Source: Moraxellaceae bacterium UBA2031
Lineage (GTDB): Bacteria; Pseudomonadota; Gammaproteobacteria; Pseudomonadales; Moraxellaceae
Assembly: GCA_002333145.1 (NCBI GenBank)
Contig: DDBN01000114.1
Coordinates: 26,428-43,169, forward strand
Direction: 5' to 3'
Length of the DNA stretch: 16,742 bases
Of this stretch, positions 13,696 through 16,742 are shown piece after piece; position 1 is the stretch's first letter, and each line of letters starts with the position of its first letter. Below the pieces are notes generated by a model, which saw only the letters and a list, made by a program, of their open reading frames with translations, ran no database searches and had not been told where the DNA came from. A program made the position numbers and the translations under genes.

Positions 13696-13717
13696 CTAGG
13701 GGAGGGTATTCAAAAAA

Positions 13718-13807
13718 TGGCGGAAGCGGTGAGATTCGAACTCACGGAGGGCGCAAACCCTCGGCGGTTTTCAAGACCGCTGCCTTCAACCACTCGGCCA
13801 CGCTTCC
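13718..13807 (-). tRNA. tRNA-Ser (anticodon UGA)
   Basis: 90 bases with encoded CCA, a class II tRNA with a long variable arm. The acceptor arms GGAAGCG and CGCTTCC pair perfectly, with discriminator G. The D-arm contains GGCCGAGTGGTTGAAGGC, the anticodon stem GCGGT/ACCGC encloses CTTGAAA, and the variable arm is GAGGGTTTGCGCCCTC. The T-arm has GTTCGAATC. The anticodon TGA is read from TCA at 13771-13773 on the + strand. The 3' end points toward the AT-rich segment, an arrangement common at island insertion sites. Confidence 0.97.
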
Positions 13808-13842
13808 ACAGGCCGGCAAGGATACTGGATAGGCGAAATCAG

Positions 13843-15327
13843 TCAACCTTCTGGCGGCTTCTCTTCGGTATTTTTTGTAGGCAGTGAAGGGGGGCGATGA
13901 CGCTGGCGCAGGTGCCAGGCGCGTGCCAGCAGCCAGAGTGCGAGCCATAGGCTGATGATGGCCACAGGGATAGCCAGCAGTTGTGGCCAGTACAGGCCGG
14001 CCACTGAAATGGCCAAAAGGATCATGCCCATGCTGGCGAGCAGGCCGGCCTCTGCCGTATTCAGCACGCGCTGCTGGCGCAAGGCGCTGGCAACTGTGTT
14101 GCCCAAGCGCATGGCGGTTGTCATGCCGGAGCCTTTCTCGCGGTAGGCGCGCGGGGTGCGGCGGCGATTTAAGGGGTAAACTGGTTTTACCTTCTGGCCA
14201 GCCAGAATGATTTCTGTCGCGTTATCGAGATCGGCCAAGTACATGGCCTCCATCGATTCGGCAAACTCGGTATTTTCTACGGCGATATCCAGTTCGTAAT
14301 TGCTGATCCAACTGGCCAGATTAAGGTTACTGGAACCCACGCGAGCCCATCGGCCATCGGCCACGGCGGTCTTGGCGTGAATCATGGAGCCATTCCATTC
14401 AAATACTCGCACGCCTGCCTCTAGCAGGGGGCGGTAACTGGCCCGGGAAAGGGGCGAGATGAAGAGAATATCGCTAGAGCTGGGCACCAGAAGACGCACA
14501 TCAACCCCGTCCAGTGACGCTGCACAGAGTGCCTGCACATAGATGGGTGTGGCCACAAAGTAGGCATCGGTTAGCCAGAGGGTTTCACGGGCGATAGTGG
14601 CGATGAGTTGGTCCAGCCGATACATACCACTGGTGCTGGGTGTGGTGGCCAATACACGCAGGCTGATGTTGCCCGCTTCTGGGTGGTCACCCGGTGCGGA
14701 TAATTCGCTGGCGGGCAGTGCTGTGCCGCAGGTTGCCCATGCTTGGGCAAAGGCAGCGATGATCTCTGCTACGGCGGGGCCTTTTATTTCCAGACCGGTA
14801 TCGCGCCAGGGGGGAATGTCGCGGGCAGGGTCTCCCAGCCAGCGCGCGCTGATGCACACACCGGTGACATAACCTGTCTGGCCATCAATTGTTAGTGATT
14901 TTCGGTGATCGCGAGTAAGCCAGTCCTGAGGGTTGCTCAGGCGTATGGGGTTAAACGTACGCACTTCGCCGCCTGCTTGTATCAGCGAGCGAAACAGTGC
15001 GGGGGAGTTAACGGAAAACCCGCCCATCCAGTCGTGCAATACACGAACGCTTACTCCTGCCTGTGCTCTCTCAGTGAGCGCCGCCATGAATTCACGGCCG
15101 ACGCTGTCGTTCTCGATAATGTAGTTTTCAAGATGGATGCAGTGGCGGGCGGTGCGAATGGCATTGAGCCACAAGGGGTAATGTTCGGCGGCATCACGTA
15201 GCAGGCGCAGGCTGTTGCCGGCCACGAGCGGTGCTCCTGCCGTGCGTGAGAAGGCTTGGTCAGCCAGCAGGCTAGAAGGGGTAAAAAAGGGATTGAGATT
15301 GTCGAGCGAGCTCGATTCCCGGGTCAT
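13843..15327 (-). CDS. cls: Phospholipase D-family, cardiolipin synthase-like protein
   Basis: 494 residues from ATG 15327. Two HKD motifs are complete: H141-R-K143-SLTI-D148 and H317-A-K319-TAVA-D324, each followed by the usual G-S/G-V-x-S/N signatures (TGVCIS; VGSSNLN). The Cls/PLD family joins phosphatidyl groups to make cardiolipin at the inner membrane. GNSLRLLRDAAEHYPLWLNAI and HCIHLENYII resemble the ClsB/ClsC branch. Unlike ClsA there is no N-terminal membrane pair; two hydrophobic segments lie at the C-terminus (AGLLASMGMILLAISVAGLYW and LLAIPVAIISLWLALWLLA), then a basic, Pro-rich tail. The frame extends to a GTG at 15372, but that codon lies in the arm of a strong hairpin (15362-15393), so the ATG is preferred. 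It lies downstream of prc on the same strand. The substrate is inferred, not shown. Confidence 0.87.
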   Translation of the reverse strand: MTRESSSLDNLNPFFTPSSLLADQAFSRTAGAPLVAGNSLRLLRDAAEHYPLWLNAIRTARHCIHLENYIIENDSVGREFMAALTERAQAGVSVRVLHDWMGGFSVNSPALFRSLIQAGGEVRTFNPIRLSNPQDWLTRDHRKSLTIDGQTGYVTGVCISARWLGDPARDIPPWRDTGLEIKGPAVAEIIAAFAQAWATCGTALPASELSAPGDHPEAGNISLRVLATTPSTSGMYRLDQLIATIARETLWLTDAYFVATPIYVQALCAASLDGVDVRLLVPSSSDILFISPLSRASYRPLLEAGVRVFEWNGSMIHAKTAVADGRWARVGSSNLNLASWISNYELDIAVENTEFAESMEAMYLADLDNATEIILAGQKVKPVYPLNRRRTPRAYREKGSGMTTAMRLGNTVASALRQQRVLNTAEAGLLASMGMILLAISVAGLYWPQLLAIPVAIISLWLALWLLARAWHLRQRHRPPSLPTKNTEEKPPEG

Positions 15328-15361
15328 TAGCTGTATCCATTGAGGCCCGGGTTGATGGTAG

Positions 15362-15393
15362 CACCCCAGCACGCCTTTGACAGTGCCGGGGTG
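15362..15393 (-). terminator. Long hairpin between prc and the cls-like gene (possible terminator or attenuator)
   Basis: On the - strand CACCCCGGCAC pairs with GTGCTGGGGTG (11 bp, one G-U) around a 10-base loop, 36 bases after the prc stop. No T-run follows, so it is not a classical intrinsic terminator. Its 3' arm contains the GTG at 15372 that could otherwise start the cls-like frame. It could end the prc mRNA with a helper factor or modulate read-through into cls. Confidence 0.45.
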
Positions 15394-15428
15394 TAATGTC
15401 CTTGCGATAAGGGTTTAGTTATAAGAGT

Positions 15429-16742
15429 TTAGCGTTTGCCAAGTTGAGGATTAAGACTGTCGATCAGAATACGGCCGGCTTCTAGAGCAAAGGCTTCATC
15501 TTCCGGTTTGTCCTTGGTAGGAACTTCCGGGCTTTCAGCTTCTTTCTCTTCTTCCTGCTCGGCATCACGCCAGCTTTTTAGTGGCTCTTGGCCTTTGGCG
15601 GCACGACGACGGTTTTCCATGGCAAGGCGCTTTTCATCCAGCCCCTGTTTTTCAGCTTTACGTGCAGACTCTTTTAACGAAATGCTTTTCTGCTTTTTCA
15701 GTTCACGCGCTATCGCGATGTTTTCGTTCAGGTAACGGAAGTCCGGATCAGCTGTTTGGCGAGTTTGCGAAGAGGCACGTAGCGCACTCAGTTTTTTGCT
15801 GAAGTCTTGATACGGGAAGTAGCGAGCCGAAGGAATAGTGTCCCAAGGCATGGCGTTAGGGAGAGCAGACTCGCCCACATCGGCTACGTCAAAAATATTC
15901 GGGAAGGTAATGTCAGGCACTACACCGCGGTGCTGTGTGCTGGCACCGGAGATGCGATAGAACTTGGCTTCGGTCAGCTTGAGTTGGCCATGTTCGAGAT
16001 CACGCAGGGACTGTACGGTGCCCTTGCCAAATGTTGTGCTGCCCACAATTAAGCCACGGCCATAGTCCTGAATGGCGCCAGCCACAATTTCAGCCGCGGA
16101 GGCAGAGAGGCGATTGACCATGACGACCATTGGGCCGGCATATGTTACTGAAGGATCAGGATCGCCCATTAGTTCGATACGGCCGCCAGCGCTTTTTACT
16201 TGTACGGTGGGGCCAGTGCCGATGAACAGGCCGATGAGCGAGTTGGCTTCTGAGAGTGAGCCCCCGCCGTTATTGCGCAGGTCTAGCACTAGCCCGTTGA
16301 TGCGTTCGGTTTTCAGTTCGTTGATGAGCTTTTTTACATCACGCGTGGTACTGCGGTAATCAGGATCGCCTGACTGCATTGCCTGGAAGTCGGCATAGAA
16401 GGTGGGCAGTTTGATGACGCCGATGCGCAGCGCTTCTTCACCACGTTTGATGGTGAGGATTTTTTTCTGGGCAGCTTGGTCTTCCAGCTTCACCGTGTTG
16501 CGTACGATGCTTATTGTGCGAGTTTGTGTTTCGTCCATGGAGCCGGCTGGAATAACTTGCAGGCGCACCGTGGTGCCCTTGGGGCCACGAATCAGCTCGA
16601 CCACTTCATCAATGCGCCAGCCGACAACATCGGTAAACTCTTTCTCGGCTTGTGCCACGGCGACAATACGATCACCGGGCTTGAGTTGTTTGCCTTTGTC
16701 GGCAGGGCCGGCGGGTACCAGTCGGACGATCTTGGTGAATTC
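15429..16742 (-). CDS. prc: Tail-specific (C-terminal processing) protease Prc, C-terminal part
   Basis: The visible 437 residues continue past the window end, so the N-terminus is missing; the GTG at 16658 is internal. Family S41 (E. coli Prc is 682 residues). The first residues are the end of a PDZ domain (VRLVPAGPADKGKQLKPGDRIVAV). The protease core follows, with LRNNGGGSLSEA. The catalytic Ser is the second Ser of RLSASAAEI (codon 16098-16100) and the Lys is in TFGKGTVQ (codon 16023-16025); they are 25 residues apart, as in E. coli (S452/K477). GASTQHRGVVPDI and an acidic/basic C-terminal region (Prc-type C-terminal domain) complete it. Prc acts in the periplasm on proteins with nonpolar C-termini, including lipoprotein- and peptidoglycan-enzyme-linked substrates. 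Frame intact; the cls-like gene follows. Confidence 0.96.
   Translation of the reverse strand, partial: EFTKIVRLVPAGPADKGKQLKPGDRIVAVAQAEKEFTDVVGWRIDEVVELIRGPKGTTVRLQVIPAGSMDETQTRTISIVRNTVKLEDQAAQKKILTIKRGEEALRIGVIKLPTFYADFQAMQSGDPDYRSTTRDVKKLINELKTERINGLVLDLRNNGGGSLSEANSLIGLFIGTGPTVQVKSAGGRIELMGDPDPSVTYAGPMVVMVNRLSASAAEIVAGAIQDYGRGLIVGSTTFGKGTVQSLRDLEHGQLKLTEAKFYRISGASTQHRGVVPDITFPNIFDVADVGESALPNAMPWDTIPSARYFPYQDFSKKLSALRASSQTRQTADPDFRYLNENIAIARELKKQKSISLKESARKAEKQGLDEKRLAMENRRRAAKGQEPLKSWRDAEQEEEKEAESPEVPTKDKPEDEAFALEAGRILIDSLNPQLGKR

Larger units (their letters stand above)
13286..13717. other. AT-rich spacer between the lipoprotein gene and tRNA-Ser
   Basis: 432 bases with no recognisable conserved gene. 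It holds T-runs, a run of eight G at about 13332-13339, a weak terminator-like hairpin after the lipoprotein gene, a 46-codon reading frame at 13436-13576, an inverted repeat over that frame's start, a second hairpin after its stop, and the probable tRNA-Ser terminator. Base composition is clearly more AT-rich than the flanking core genes until about 13570, where it returns toward the local average. Confidence 0.7.

Noticed and set aside
13521..13832. 103-codon + strand frame crossing tRNA-Ser
   Set aside because: Its C-terminal half (GEIRTHGGRKPSAVFKTAAF) is the antisense translation of tRNA-Ser, a common database artefact, and no homologous domain is visible in the rest.
16575..16658. GTG at 16658 as the start of prc
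   Set aside because: The frame continues to the window end and encodes PDZ-domain sequence (VPAGPADKG, LKPGDRIVAV) upstream of this codon, so the gene is simply cut by the window.
16737..16742. GAATTC at the very end of the window as a sign of a cloned insert end
   Set aside because: The same hexamer occurs inside topA and the cls-like gene, so its presence at the edge carries no information.

Overview
The window looks like an ordinary chromosomal stretch of a gammaproteobacterium. Protein content and gene neighbourhoods (topA with a small downstream gene, tRNA-Val/tRNA-Asp beside a cytoplasmic-type YkuD protein, tusDCBE, prc) suggest the Pseudomonas/Alcanivorax side of the class. An Alcanivorax-like marine bacterium is my best guess, inferred from protein style and moderate GC content without a database search. 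No phage, transposase, CRISPR array or plasmid genes are visible.

Layout. 1-4591 (+ strand): the tail of an unidentified gene, topA (DNA topoisomerase I), a small conserved protein, a LOG-family nucleotide phosphoribohydrolase, and a YkuD L,D-transpeptidase-fold protein translationally coupled to it. 4592-4934: a stable-RNA unit with an A-tract, a near-consensus sigma-70 promoter, tRNA-Val(UAC), tRNA-Asp(GUC) and a strong intrinsic terminator. 5065-9042: one very large gene for a 1325-residue c-di-GMP protein (PilZ, DUF1631-like, degenerate GGDEF, intact EAL), closed by a bidirectional terminator facing yceI.

9104-12342 (- strand): a YceI-family periplasmic protein, then the operon tusD-tusC-tusB-tusE followed by a TrpD2/YbiB-like gene. 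TusBCD and TusE form the sulfur relay that supplies MnmA for 2-thiolation of tRNA wobble uridine. The trpD2-like gene is 34 bases downstream of tusE and is probably co-transcribed.

About 12480-13715 is visibly AT-rich. It carries a predicted orphan lipoprotein gene, a 46-codon reading frame that could encode a tiny membrane or exported peptide, and several short inverted repeats, and it abuts the 3' end of tRNA-Ser(UGA). This is the only accessory-looking part of the window and resembles a small acquired islet, though no integrase or att duplication is visible.

13718-16742 (- strand): tRNA-Ser(UGA), a phospholipase D/cardiolipin-synthase-like protein with an unusual C-terminal membrane hairpin, and the C-terminal part of the periplasmic tail-specific protease Prc, cut by the window end. 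No clearly new multi-gene system is present. The items most worth a second look are the large c-di-GMP protein, the AT-rich islet with its lipoprotein and micro-ORF, and the signal-less YkuD protein.
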